This document shows positions 47,712 to 55,684 of a stretch of 64,000 nucleotides of DNA, piece by piece. A model generated the notes under the pieces. The model ran no database searches and was not told the DNA's origin. It worked only from the letters and a program-made list of their open reading frames with translations. The first letter of the stretch is position 1. Each line of letters starts with the position of its first letter. A program made the translations under genes and the position numbers. Source of the stretch: an uncultured Eubacteriales bacterium (lineage in GTDB: Bacteria > Bacillota > Clostridia > Oscillospirales > Butyricicoccaceae); assembly GCA_910585875.1 (NCBI GenBank), contig CAJUIK010000005.1:11591-75590 (forward strand), written 5' to 3'.

Positions 47712-50048
47712 TTAACGGGCGATTTCTTCCATGACAAAGGCTTCGATGATATCGCCCTCTTTGATATCGTTGAATTTTTCAAAACTGACGCCGCATTCAT
47801 AGCCGGAAGCCACTTCGCGGACGTCGTCCTTAAACCGGCGCAGGGTGGACAGGACTCCCTCGTGAATCACGATGCTGTCCCGCACGATGCGGACCTGGGC
47901 GGCCCGCTGAACCTTGCCGTCGGTCACATAACAGCCGGCGATGGTCCCCACGCCGGAAACTTTGAAGGTCTGGCGCACTTCGGCATGGCCGATGACGGCC
48001 TCCCGATACTTGGGCGCCAACATTCCCTTCATGGCGGATTCAATCTCTTCCAAGCAGTCGTAGATGATGCGATACGTGCGGATCTGCACGTCCTGCCGGG
48101 CGGCGCTGTCTGCGGCGGCGGGCTCGGGGCGCACGTTGAAGCCCACGATAATGGCGCCGGAGGCGGCGGCCAGCATGACGTCGGATTCATTGACGCCGCC
48201 CACGCCGGAATGGATGACCTGGACTCGCACTTCCTCGTTGCTCAGCTTGCGCAGCGAGGCGGTGACAGCCTCGGCGCTGCCTTGGACGTCGGCTTTGACG
48301 ATGATGTTGAAATCCTTGATCTCGCCCTCTTTGATATGGCTGAACAGGTTTTCCAGCGTGACTTTCTGCTGCAATTTGGCCCGTTCGTCCTTCTCCTCGG
48401 TTTTGCGCTGCTCGGCCAGCTCCCGGGCCATCCGCTCGTCTTCCACGGCGTAGAACAGGTCGCCGGCGTCGGGCACTTCGGAAAGGCCGATGATTTCCAC
48501 CGGCATAGAGGGGCCGGCCTGTTCCAGCCTGCGGCCCTTGTCGTCCGTCATGGCCCGAACCCGGCCCACCGTCTTGCCCGCGATGACGATATCGCCGGCG
48601 TTCAGCGTACCGTTCTGAATCAGCACGGTGGCCACGGGGCCCCGGCCTTTGTCCAGCTTGGCCTCTACTACGGTGCCTTTGGCCCGGCGGTCTGGGTTGG
48701 CCCGCAGCTCCTGGATATCCGCCGTCAGCAGCACCATTTCCAGCAGATTCTCAATGCCGATCTTTTGCTTCGCAGAGATATTGCACACAATGGTGTCGCC
48801 GCCCCACTGCTCGGGCACCAGCTCATATTCCGTCAGCTGCTGGAGCACCCGGTCGGGGTTGGCGCCCTCTTTGTCGATTTTATTCACCGCCACGATGATG
48901 GGCACGTTGGCGGCTTTGGCGTGGTTGATGGCTTCCACCGTCTGGGGCATGACGCCGTCGTCGGCGGCCACCACCAGGATGGCCACGTCGGTGACTTGGG
49001 CGCCCCGGGCCCGCATGGAGGTAAAGGCCGCGTGCCCCGGGGTATCCAAAAAGGTGATCAGCCGCTGATCCAGCTGCACCTGATAAGCCCCGATATGCTG
49101 GGTGATGCCGCCGGCCTCGCCTTCGGTGACATTGGCGTTGCGAATGGCGTCCAGCAAAGATGTTTTGCCGTGGTCCACATGGCCCATGACCACCACCACC
49201 GGCGGGCGGGGCTGGAGGTTCTTTTCGTCGTCCGTGCTGTCGTCAATCAGACGCTCCTCGATGGTGACGATGACCTCTTTTTCCACCTTGGCGCCGAATT
49301 CCTCGGCCACCAGGCTGGCGGTGTCGAAATCCACGCTCTGGGATACGTTTGCCATCACGCCCAGCTTCATCAGCTGTTTGACCACGTCGGCGGCGGTCTT
49401 TTTCAGCCGAAGAGCCAGCTCGCCCACGTTGATTTCATCGGGAATCAGCACCTTGAGCTGGGCCTTTTTGGCCCGCTCCTGCATCTGCATCCGGCGCAGG
49501 CGCTCCTGCTCCTCCTGGCGCTTTTTGTTGCTCACAAAGCCCCGGCGGTCCGCCTGGCGCTTGATTTTCTGTTTGCCCTGGGGCTGGTTGATTTTCTGGG
49601 CCTTTTCGGGCACCAGCTGGTCGATGCGCTCGTCGTATTTGGAAAGATCCACCGAGTTGCCTCGGGTGTCCACCCGGGTGGTCCGGGGGCCCTTGGCGGA
49701 AGGCTGCTCCGCCGCGACCTGGGGCGCCGCTTCCTTGGCCTCTTTGGCGGGCCGCTCCTGCTTGGCCGGGGCGGTTTTGGTCTCCTTCTTCTGTTTTTCC
49801 AGCATCCGCTGCTCCGATTGCTGGCGGCGCTTCTGGGCGGCCTCCGCCGCCGGGGCGAACAGGGCGTCCAGGCTTTCCGCCTGGTTCTTTTGCGTCAGGT
49901 ATTCAAAAATCACGTCCAGCTCCGGCTCCTTCAGCGCCTGGGCGTTGCTTTTGGGCGCTTGCAGATAAGCCCCCAATATCTCGGCAATCTCTTTATTGGG
50001 TTTGCCGAAGTCCTTTGCCACGTCGCTCACGCGGTATTTGATCATCAT
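47712..50048 (-). CDS. infB: Translation initiation factor IF-2
   Basis: 778 residues. A GTPase that places initiator tRNA on the ribosome. An IF2-N motif ([21 protein letters not shown]) opens the protein. Next is a charged linker (residues 60-190) with the Oscillospiraceae-like block [16 protein letters not shown]. The G domain follows: G1 [13 protein letters not shown]2 GGITQHIG, G3 DTPGHAAF, G4 NKID. Domains II-IV end in [21 protein letters not shown]. Start is one of two tandem ATGs (50048 or 50045). Confidence 0.98.
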   Translation of the reverse strand: MMIKYRVSDVAKDFGKPNKEIAEILGAYLQAPKSNAQALKEPELDVIFEYLTQKNQAESLDALFAPAAEAAQKRRQQSEQRMLEKQKKETKTAPAKQERPAKEAKEAAPQVAAEQPSAKGPRTTRVDTRGNSVDLSKYDERIDQLVPEKAQKINQPQGKQKIKRQADRRGFVSNKKRQEEQERLRRMQMQERAKKAQLKVLIPDEINVGELALRLKKTAADVVKQLMKLGVMANVSQSVDFDTASLVAEEFGAKVEKEVIVTIEERLIDDSTDDEKNLQPRPPVVVVMGHVDHGKTSLLDAIRNANVTEGEAGGITQHIGAYQVQLDQRLITFLDTPGHAAFTSMRARGAQVTDVAILVVAADDGVMPQTVEAINHAKAANVPIIVAVNKIDKEGANPDRVLQQLTEYELVPEQWGGDTIVCNISAKQKIGIENLLEMVLLTADIQELRANPDRRAKGTVVEAKLDKGRGPVATVLIQNGTLNAGDIVIAGKTVGRVRAMTDDKGRRLEQAGPSMPVEIIGLSEVPDAGDLFYAVEDERMARELAEQRKTEEKDERAKLQQKVTLENLFSHIKEGEIKDFNIIVKADVQGSAEAVTASLRKLSNEEVRVQVIHSGVGGVNESDVMLAAASGAIIVGFNVRPEPAAADSAARQDVQIRTYRIIYDCLEEIESAMKGMLAPKYREAVIGHAEVRQTFKVSGVGTIAGCYVTDGKVQRAAQVRIVRDSIVIHEGVLSTLRRFKDDVREVASGYECGVSFEKFNDIKEGDIIEAFVMEEIAR

Positions 50049-50051
50049 CGG

Positions 50052-50477
50052 TTATTTTCCCCCTTTGCGTGTATCGGAACCGGCCTTTCGGGCTGCCGCT
50101 CGGTCGGTTTTTTTCTGTTTGCGTTTTTTCTCCCTGGCCAGTCGGGCTTCCAAGGCCTGGGCGTCCTGGCCGAAGCCGCATTTTTGGCACAGCGCCAAGG
50201 CGAAGCCCGTGTCCGTCACAGCCAGGACGGCGCATTGGCCCATGCCCAGGACGGCGCCCAGCTCTTCCTTGCCCCAGGGCAGAAAGACCAGCGGCGCCTG
50301 ACATTGGGCCGCGGCGCCCTTCGCCTGGTTCGACGTGTTGGGGCCGCAGTCCTTGGCCGCGGCGATCAGCCGGGCCCGGCCCTCTCGGGCGGCGTCATAG
50401 GCGCTCTCGCCCCCGACAGCCAGGCTGCCCGCCCGCTTCATCAGGCCGATAAAAGCCAAATTATTGTCCTTCTCCAT
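50052..50477 (-). CDS. L7Ae-family ribosomal protein (YlxQ type)
   Basis: 141 residues from the ATG at 50477. Residues 1-105 form the L7Ae/L30e-like RNA-binding fold: FIGLMKRAGSLAVGGESAYDAAREGRARLIAAAKDCGPNT, the last part matching AsDxSxNT of kink-turn binders. The C-terminus is very basic (REKKRKQKKTDRAAARK). YlxQ proteins bind kink-turn RNA, and their role is still unclear. It overlaps rnpM by 17 bp and ends 3 bp before infB, as in the standard nusA-ylxR-ylxQ-infB order. Confidence 0.9.
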   Translation of the reverse strand: MEKDNNLAFIGLMKRAGSLAVGGESAYDAAREGRARLIAAAKDCGPNTSNQAKGAAAQCQAPLVFLPWGKEELGAVLGMGQCAVLAVTDTGFALALCQKCGFGQDAQALEARLAREKKRKQKKTDRAAARKAGSDTRKGGK

Positions 50478-50748
50478 GGGCCCCCTCCTCCTCTGCGAAC
50501 TGCCGCCGCAGCGTCTCGTAAACCTCGTCGGGAATCGGGCAGTCCAGCGCCCGGCTGAGGGCCCGGGATTTGACGGCCTTTTCCAGGCAGGAGGCGCTTT
50601 TGCACAGATAAACCCCCCGGCCGGAGGCCTTTCCCTTTGGGTCATAGAGTATTTCGCCCTGCGGCGTGCGCACAACCCGGGCCAGTTGGTTTTTTTCCGT
50701 CTGCCGGCGGCAGGCGGCGCATTGCCGCACCGGAATTTTTTTTGGCAT
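50461..50748 (-). CDS. rnpM: RNase P modulator RnpM (YlxR, DUF448)
   Basis: 95 residues. The YlxR fingerprint is PVRQCAACRRQTEKNQLARVV at the start and GRGVYLCKSASCLEKAVK in the middle, a small RNA-binding alpha/beta fold. In Bacillus this protein binds and tunes RNase P RNA. It lies 39 bp after nusA and overlaps ylxQ. Confidence 0.94.
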   Translation of the reverse strand: MPKKIPVRQCAACRRQTEKNQLARVVRTPQGEILYDPKGKASGRGVYLCKSASCLEKAVKSRALSRALDCPIPDEVYETLRRQFAEEEGAHGEGQ

Positions 50749-50787
50749 CTCTGCCTCCCCCTTTCACAGGCCTTGGGGCCCGTTTGC

Positions 50788-51900
50788 TTACTGCTCTTCC
50801 GCCTGCTGGGCGGCGTTGGCCAGGGCCTGCTCCAAGGCCTGGGACTGGGGCTTGATATCAATTTTCCAGCCTGTCAGCTTGGCGGCCAGCCGGGCGTTCT
50901 GCCCCTCTTTGCCGATGGCCAGCGAGAGCTGGTCGTCGGGCACGACCACGCTGCAGCTTTTGCCGTCCGCCCCGGGGGTCACCAGCAGCACGTCCGCCGG
51001 GGACAGAGCCTCGGCCACAAACTGCACCGGGTCTTCGGAATATTTAATGATATCGATTTTCTCCCCCTGCAATTCGTCTACAATGCCGGCCACCCGGGCG
51101 CCCCGGGGGCCCACGCAGGCGCCGATGGGGTCCACGTTTTCATCGGCGCTGGAGACGGCGATTTTGGTGCGGCTGCCCGCCTCCCGGGCGATGGAATTGA
51201 TCATCACGGAGCCGTCGTAAATCTCGGGCACCTCCAGCTCAAACAGGCGCTTGACTAGGCCGGGGTGGGTGCGGGAAATGACCATCTGGGGCCCCTTGAC
51301 CCCTCGGCGCACCTCCACCAGGTAAACCTTCAGCCGCTGGCCCTCCCGGATCTGCTCGTTTTTCACCTGCTCGGAAACGGGCAGCACAGCCTCGGTCTTA
51401 TCCCGGCCGCTGCCCAGCTCCAAAATGACGCTGCCGTACCGGGGGTCGATGCGAGTCACCAGCCCGTTGAGGATTTCATGCTCTTTGGAGGCGAATTCAT
51501 CGGCGATCATGCCCCGCTCCGCCTCCCGGATGCCCTGGATAATCACCTGCTTGGCCGTTTGCGTGGCAATGCGGCCGAATTTGGAGGCGTCGATTTCGAT
51601 GCGCACCTCGTCTCCCAGCCGAGCCAGAGGCGAATACTGAGCCGCCTCCTCCAGCGAGATTTCCGCCGCCGGGTTTTCCACTTCCTCCGTCACAGTTTTG
51701 ACGGCGTGCATGGCGATGGCGCCGGTCTCCGGGTTGATTTGAACAAACACATTCTCCAAAGCGGCGCTCTGGGCGTCTTTCTTATAAATCGCCTTGTATG
51801 CCGCGGCCAGGGCTTGGGCGATTCGTTCCAGCATATAGTCTTTTTTGACGCCCTTTTCCTTTTCTAGGTCGGCCAGGGCCTGCATCAATTCAACGTTCAT
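50788..51900 (-). CDS. nusA: Transcription termination/antitermination factor NusA
   Basis: 370 residues from the ATG at 51900 (MNVELMQALADLEKEKG, as in clostridial NusA; an in-frame start 24 bp earlier is less likely). The N-terminal RNA polymerase-binding domain is followed by an S1 domain (LNGLVTRIDPRYGSVILELG) and two KH domains (DPIGACVGPRGARVAGIVDELQGEKIDII and DDQLSLAIGKEGQNARLAAKLTGWKIDI). It has the short form without acidic repeats, normal for Firmicutes. It promotes pausing and intrinsic termination. Confidence 0.97.
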   Translation of the reverse strand: MNVELMQALADLEKEKGVKKDYMLERIAQALAAAYKAIYKKDAQSAALENVFVQINPETGAIAMHAVKTVTEEVENPAAEISLEEAAQYSPLARLGDEVRIEIDASKFGRIATQTAKQVIIQGIREAERGMIADEFASKEHEILNGLVTRIDPRYGSVILELGSGRDKTEAVLPVSEQVKNEQIREGQRLKVYLVEVRRGVKGPQMVISRTHPGLVKRLFELEVPEIYDGSVMINSIAREAGSRTKIAVSSADENVDPIGACVGPRGARVAGIVDELQGEKIDIIKYSEDPVQFVAEALSPADVLLVTPGADGKSCSVVVPDDQLSLAIGKEGQNARLAAKLTGWKIDIKPQSQALEQALANAAQQAEEQ

Positions 51901-52029
51901 GTCGCTTATTTTCGCCCCAAACAACTCGACGGCCGTTTGGGGACCCCCCTTTCAATTTTGATAGAGTTTCCCGGGAAACCGGGAAAACCGCTTCGCGCCG
52001 CCGGCGCGCCGTTTTGTCTCCCCGCCCTG

Positions 52030-52515
52030 CTATTCGTCTGCCGGCTGTTCCCGGCGGATGGATGTAAAATCAAAATATTCCCGGCAGCTGGAAACCTCCT
52101 GCCTGGGGTAGGCGGCGCCGTCCACCGTCAGCGTCTCGCCGTCGCAGGCCTCCAGCTTCCCCACCTTGTTTTTTGCGCCGTCGTGGGGGCGGTAAAAAGT
52201 CAGCTCCACCCGGCGGCCCAAAGCCCATTCAAAGTGCTCCGGCGTCCGCAGCGTCCGCTCCAGCCCGGCGGAGGAGACGCACAGTGTGTAGGAGGGCAGG
52301 CCGTCAAATTCCGGAGCGTCCAGCTGGGGGTCCACCGCCCGGCTCACATATTCGCAGTCTTCGATATCCACCCCAGTTTCTTTGTCCACTGTAATGACCA
52401 GCAGATAGCGGGGCCCCTCCTTTTCAAACGTCACGTCCCAGAGGCTCAAACCCCGCTCCTGGATGGGGGCGGCGCACATCTGGCGCACCTTTTGCAGCAG
52501 CGTTTTCGTCTGCAC
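52030..52515 (-). CDS. rimP: Ribosome maturation factor RimP
   Basis: 161 residues from a GTG start with GGAGGG 7 bp upstream. It assists late 30S assembly. Family motifs are ERGLSLWDVTFEKEGPRYLLVITVDKETGVDIEDCEYVSRAVDPQLD and YTLCVSSAGLERTLRTPEHFEWALGRRVEL. It is the first gene of the nusA-infB operon. The 129 bp to nusA hold no gene. Confidence 0.96.
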   Translation of the reverse strand: MQTKTLLQKVRQMCAAPIQERGLSLWDVTFEKEGPRYLLVITVDKETGVDIEDCEYVSRAVDPQLDAPEFDGLPSYTLCVSSAGLERTLRTPEHFEWALGRRVELTFYRPHDGAKNKVGKLEACDGETLTVDGAAYPRQEVSSCREYFDFTSIRREQPADE

Positions 52516-52550
52516 AGCGTTCCCTCCCGTCTTCCCGATTTCAATAAGAA

Positions 52551-52570
52551 AGAGTGGGTTTCCCCACTCT
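52551..52570 (-). terminator. Attenuator-like hairpin in the rimP leader
   Basis: In the leftward transcript AGAGTGGG-GAAA-CCCACTCT forms an 8-bp stem with a GNRA tetraloop, followed by TTTCTTATT. It lies in the 5' leader, 36 bp before the rimP start. It may be a NusA-sensitive attenuator controlling the operon, which would be feedback because nusA is the second gene. Confidence 0.55.
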
Positions 52571-52599
52571 CCATCGTCAATCCTTCATAAATCGTATAT

Positions 52600-52628
52600 A
52601 GTATATCATTGCAGGCGCTTAAAAGCAA
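52600..52628 (-). promoter_or_regulatory. Promoter of the rimP-nusA-infB operon
   Basis: Minus strand -35 TTGCTT (52623-52628), 17-bp spacer, -10 TATACT (52600-52605). The leader is about 80 bases. Confidence 0.7.
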
Positions 52629-52682
52629 GTGTTTCCACAAAAATGCTTCGCATTTTTGGCGTTTCCCTTCGCCAGGCCGCCA

Positions 52683-52711
52683 TTGATTTGCTCTCCCAAA
52701 TCCACTATAAT
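52683..52711 (+). promoter_or_regulatory. Promoter of the zinc-ribbon membrane protein gene
   Basis: -35 TTGATT (52683-52688), 17-bp spacer, -10 TATAAT (52706-52711), 43 bp before the ATG. Confidence 0.75.
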
Positions 52712-52753
52712 GAATCCAACAGAAAAAATTTTGCCCAGCGGGAGGGACTCTCT

Positions 52754-53728
52754 ATGGAAACGGAAACGCGGCCAAGCCGGAACTGCCCTTTTTGCGGGCG
52801 GCCCCTTTCCCCAAACGGCCTGTGCGACTGCCCCCAGGCCCGGGTGACGCTCAATCTGCGCCGGGCCTCCCTGGCGCCGCCAGACCCGCCTCCCCAACGG
52901 GGACGGGCCGGCTTTCTCCGCCGGACGCCGCTCCAGGACGAGCCGGCGGATCTCTATGACGCGGATTTTTACGAACAAGACGGGGAAGAAGGCGAGCCCG
53001 GGGCGGGGGACGGGCTTTTGCGGCAGACCCCAGAACCGCTTCCGCCTCCCCGCCCCTTTGGCCGGCTGAGGTCGGCCTGCCGCAACTTTTTCCCCTTCCT
53101 GGCCGCCTTTTTCCGCCGGCCCTTTCAGGCCATGGAAGCGGCTTGCCGGGGCCGGGATCTGCCTCTGGCCCTGCTTTATCTGCTGCTTTTTCTGGCCGGC
53201 GGCGGGCTCTTTACCGCCGCGCTGGCCCGACAGGGAGGCCGATTGCTCCAGGGCCTGCTGCGGGATATCGCCTCGCTGACGCCCTTCGATCTGCCGGGCC
53301 CCAGCCGGCTGTGGATCGAGCCCAAAGAGTTTTTCATCTGCGGCCTGCTGATGGCGCTTTGCTGGGCGCTGCTGGCCGCCTTAGCGGTCTTTCTGGCCTG
53401 CCGGCTGGCAAAAACCCGGCTGGATTTTCGGCAGGCGCTGATTCTCAGCGCCCTCTGCGGCCTGGCGCCCGCCTTGCTTTTCCTGTCGGCGGCCGGAGCC
53501 CTGTTTGTCTCCTTCCGCTTGGCGCTGGACTTGACGCTGCTGGCCGCGGCGGTTTATTTCGCACTGCTCTTCGCCGCCGCCTTCCGAGCCGCGGGGGCTC
53601 CCTCCGGCGGTCTTTTCTGCTTCGGCCTGCTGCTCCTGCTCTTTCTGGCCTTTCTCCTGTCCTTCCACAGCTGGACCTATATCCTCCAGCCCGCCTTGGA
53701 CCGCCTGCTCTGGCTTTCCCTTTGGTGA
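52754..53728 (+). CDS. Zinc-ribbon membrane protein, YIP1-like
   Basis: 324 residues from the ATG at 52754 (GGGAGGG upstream; the frame is open much further but non-coding). The start RNCPFCGRPLSPNGLCDCPQA is a CxxC...CxC zinc ribbon. Residues 30-115 are a Pro/Arg/Asp-rich linker. Residues 130-320 contain five hydrophobic segments with the arrangement of YIP1-family membrane proteins (LALLYLLLFLAGGGLFTAAL, FICGLLMALCWALLAALAVFLAC and so on). Function is unknown. It converges with spoVT. Confidence 0.75.
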   Translation: METETRPSRNCPFCGRPLSPNGLCDCPQARVTLNLRRASLAPPDPPPQRGRAGFLRRTPLQDEPADLYDADFYEQDGEEGEPGAGDGLLRQTPEPLPPPRPFGRLRSACRNFFPFLAAFFRRPFQAMEAACRGRDLPLALLYLLLFLAGGGLFTAALARQGGRLLQGLLRDIASLTPFDLPGPSRLWIEPKEFFICGLLMALCWALLAALAVFLACRLAKTRLDFRQALILSALCGLAPALLFLSAAGALFVSFRLALDLTLLAAAVYFALLFAAAFRAAGAPSGGLFCFGLLLLLFLAFLLSFHSWTYILQPALDRLLWLSLW

Positions 53729-53757
53729 GCCGGCGAGGACGGGGTTCGTCGGCTCTC

Positions 53758-54294
53758 CTACTGCTCCATATGGCGGCCCAGGAAATTGGCCATCGCTTGG
53801 GCCAGCTTGCACTCGGTTTCGCCGGCCGCGCCGCCTTCGCCGGCGTAGGCCACGCAGCCCAGCAGGTCGCCGCCGCTGAGCACAGGCGCTGCGGCCAACA
53901 CCTCCAGGCTGGGTTCGCCTTGGCAAAGAGGCGCCGCCGGGCCGTCTTTGCCGCCTCGGTAAAGCTGCCGGGCCTCCATCACCTGGCCCAGCTCCGGGGA
54001 GAGTCGGCGTTCGGCCAGCTCCTTTCTGGGCGCGCCCGCGCAGGCCACGATCATGTCTCGATCGGTCACCACCGCCACGCCGCCGGTTGCCCGGTACATG
54101 GCGTCGCACACTTGTTGGGCAAATTCGCTTTGGTCGTCCATCAGGGAGTATTTCTTAAAAATAACGCTGCCGTCCTTTTCCGTAAAGATTTCCAGGGGGT
54201 CCCCTTCCCGAATGCGAAGGGTGCGGCGAATTTCTTTGGGAATCACCACGCGGCCCAGATCGTCTATACGGCGGACTATGCCGGTCGCTTTCAT
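53758..54294 (-). CDS. spoVT: Stage V sporulation transcription factor SpoVT
   Basis: 178 residues. The N-terminal AbrB-type swapped-hairpin DNA-binding domain (residues 1-52) is MKATGIVRRIDDLGRVVIPK with EIRRTLRIREGDPLEIF. Residues 57-175 are the SpoVT GAF-like domain (VCDAMYRATGGVAVVTDRD). SpoVT tunes SigG-dependent genes in the forespore. An AAGGAG site is 9 bp from the ATG and a SigG-like promoter lies upstream. Its presence is the main evidence that this organism forms spores. Confidence 0.96.
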   Translation of the reverse strand: MKATGIVRRIDDLGRVVIPKEIRRTLRIREGDPLEIFTEKDGSVIFKKYSLMDDQSEFAQQVCDAMYRATGGVAVVTDRDMIVACAGAPRKELAERRLSPELGQVMEARQLYRGGKDGPAAPLCQGEPSLEVLAAAPVLSGGDLLGCVAYAGEGGAAGETECKLAQAMANFLGRHMEQ

Positions 54295-54328
54295 GGTTAA
54301 ACGCTCCTTCTATCGAAATTTTCTCCCA

Positions 54329-54358
54329 TAGTTTCTGCCGAAAATCCGCGTTTATTCC
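54329..54358 (-). promoter_or_regulatory. SigG-like promoter of spoVT
   Basis: Minus strand GGAATA (54353-54358), 17-bp spacer, GAAACTA (54329-54335), close to the forespore SigG consensus TGAATA/CATACTA. It lies 35-65 bp before the ATG. Confidence 0.4.
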
Positions 54359-54393
54359 GCTTCCGCCCAATTCTGGCTCAAAGTTTTAATCGT

Positions 54394-54651
54394 TTGAGCA
54401 CTGGGACAAAGACTGCTCTTTTGTTGTATCATTGTCCAGATATGATTATCAGCGGTATCGAGCTTAGCAGAAATGCTCTTACAGAGATTGTAAGGCATTG
54501 TAATTGTGGTCGTCTTTTATTGCCTGCGCGTAATCATTATGTAGCTGGTAAGATTGGCGACAGCAAAATTGACGTAGAATGCAGGGGCAGGCATTATACT
54601 CCGTTAAATACGTTTGCAGGATATATGATGGAGGATGCTCCGCATGATTGA
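54394..54651 (+). CDS. Hypothetical protein, 85 residues, in an AT-rich island
   Basis: No family was recognised. The frame begins MSTGTKTALLLYHCPDMI (a second start, MIISGIELSRNAL, is possible), but neither has a ribosome site. It contains CNCGRLLLPARNHYVAGKI and VECRGRHYTPL, which look like real protein sequence with paired cysteines. Base composition is about 42% GC against about 60% around it. It is likely a small imported gene or the remains of a longer one. Confidence 0.4.
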   Translation: MSTGTKTALLLYHCPDMIISGIELSRNALTEIVRHCNCGRLLLPARNHYVAGKIGDSKIDVECRGRHYTPLNTFAGYMMEDAPHD

Positions 54652-54743
54652 CTCACAGTATCAGGGCACAGATTGATTTACCGAATGGGGTTTATTTGTT
54701 TCCTTGATATAGAAATCAATAAGATAGCTGTATTTGAATAAGG

Positions 54744-54962
54744 GTGTATTTTGTGTCTGAGGACAAGGAGAACTTGCCATCCGTTGGATTATATAGAGCA
54801 GCTTACGGCTTTAAGGTTTTAGACTGTGCTGATAGTGCTAGTTTTTTAGAGTCAAAGGCGCTGGAGTTGTCAAGGAATCATAGCGGCGCTTGCTTTGCAG
54901 TATATTTGGATATTGCGCCAGATAACGCGGCAGACCTTTGGCAAAGCTTCGCTTTTGTTTGA
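54744..54962 (+). CDS. Hypothetical protein, 72 residues, in an AT-rich island
   Basis: It starts at GTG 54744 or 54753, behind an AAGGGTG-like site. The sequence VGLYRAAYGFKVLDCADSASFLESKALELSRNHSGACFAVYLDIAPD is protein-like, with no known motif. It is AT-rich, like the fragment 90 bp upstream. A short intervening frame (MGFICFLDIEINKIAVFE, from about 54684) suggests that the pieces could derive from one decayed locus. Confidence 0.4.
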   Translation: MYFVSEDKENLPSVGLYRAAYGFKVLDCADSASFLESKALELSRNHSGACFAVYLDIAPDNAADLWQSFAFV

Positions 54963-54991
54963 CAAGGTCTTTTTCTGGCTCCGCCGAATCC

Positions 54992-55045
54992 TTGACAAAC
55001 GAAAGCGCAGGGCGTATACTAAGCACATTGTTAGTAGCCTAACTG
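54992..55045 (+). promoter_or_regulatory. marR promoter with downstream operator
   Basis: -35 TTGACA (54992-54997), 17-bp spacer, -10 TATACT (55015-55020). The inverted repeat TTGTTAGTAGCCTAACTG (55028-55045) lies at the transcription start. A related motif precedes the ABC exporter genes. Confidence 0.8.
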
Positions 55046-55065
55046 TTTTGCAAAGGGGGGATTGG

Positions 55066-55503
55066 ATGCGGACGGCGCCTATGATCGGAGCGCAGCTGCG
55101 AGATCTGAGCAACTTGATGAAGCGCCGGGTGGACGCGGTCCTGCTCCAAGCTGGCATCGACCAGGTGACGGGAATCCAGGGCCGGGTGCTGGGATTTATT
55201 TCTCACTGCCAGAACCAGCCTGTTTTCCAGCGGGACCTGGAAGAGGCCTTCCACATCCGCCGCTCTACGGCCACGGGCATTTTGCAGCTGATGGAGCAAA
55301 AGGGACTGCTGGAGCGCCGGCCGGTGGAGCAGGACGCCCGGCTCAAACAGCTGTGTTTGACGCCTCGGGCCCTGGCCATCCATCAAGCCATCGAAACCCA
55401 GATTTTCCTGGCGGAGGAGGAATTGGCCTCCTGCCTGACGCCGGAGGAGCTGGAGCAATTTTTCTCCATCGTCGCCAAGCTCCGCCGCCGCTTGGAGGAA
55501 TAA
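55066..55503 (+). CDS. MarR-family transcriptional regulator
   Basis: 145 residues from the ATG at 55066 with AAAGGGGGG 6 bp upstream. The winged helix is seen as GIQGRVLGFISHCQNQPVFQRDLEEAFHIRRSTATGILQLMEQKGLLERRPVEQDARLKQLCLT. The terminal helices (AEEELASCLTPEELEQFFSIVAKLRRRLEE) form the dimer interface. It is followed by a two-subunit ABC exporter, a common MarR-regulated drug-resistance layout. Shared operator-like motifs support repression of its own gene and the exporter. Confidence 0.93.
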   Translation: MRTAPMIGAQLRDLSNLMKRRVDAVLLQAGIDQVTGIQGRVLGFISHCQNQPVFQRDLEEAFHIRRSTATGILQLMEQKGLLERRPVEQDARLKQLCLTPRALAIHQAIETQIFLAEEELASCLTPEELEQFFSIVAKLRRRLEE

Positions 55504-55536
55504 CGCCGCCTGCGGGCGGCGATTTTCCCGCCCCAA

Positions 55537-55554
55537 TTGTTAGCAAGCTGACAG
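55537..55554 (+). promoter_or_regulatory. Second MarR-like operator before the ABC exporter
   Basis: TTGTTAGCAAGCTGACAG matches the motif at 55028-55045 at 14 of 18 positions, keeping TTGTTAG and the CT-AC half. It lies 131 bp before the exporter ATG. A clear -35/-10 pair was not found here. Confidence 0.55.
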
Positions 55555-55684
55555 TTAGGATGGTAACAATATTCGATTCGCCTGATCCCGGCAAACCGGA
55601 AACAGCGCCCCGCCCGGCGCCGGCAGGTTCCCTTGTTCGATTTTGTTTCCGCGCTCTTTTTATTTTACCCAAAGGAGGTTATTT

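Noticed and set aside
47862..50558. 898-residue open frame on the plus strand
   Set aside because: Antisense shadow of infB and ylxQ. It has no ribosome site and no recognisable domain.
52446..52589. Possible leader peptide starting MESGETHSFLLKSGRREG before rimP
   Set aside because: A weak AAGGA site precedes it, but the frame runs far into rimP in another frame and is Cys/Arg-rich there. It could be a real uORF, but the evidence is too thin to call a gene.
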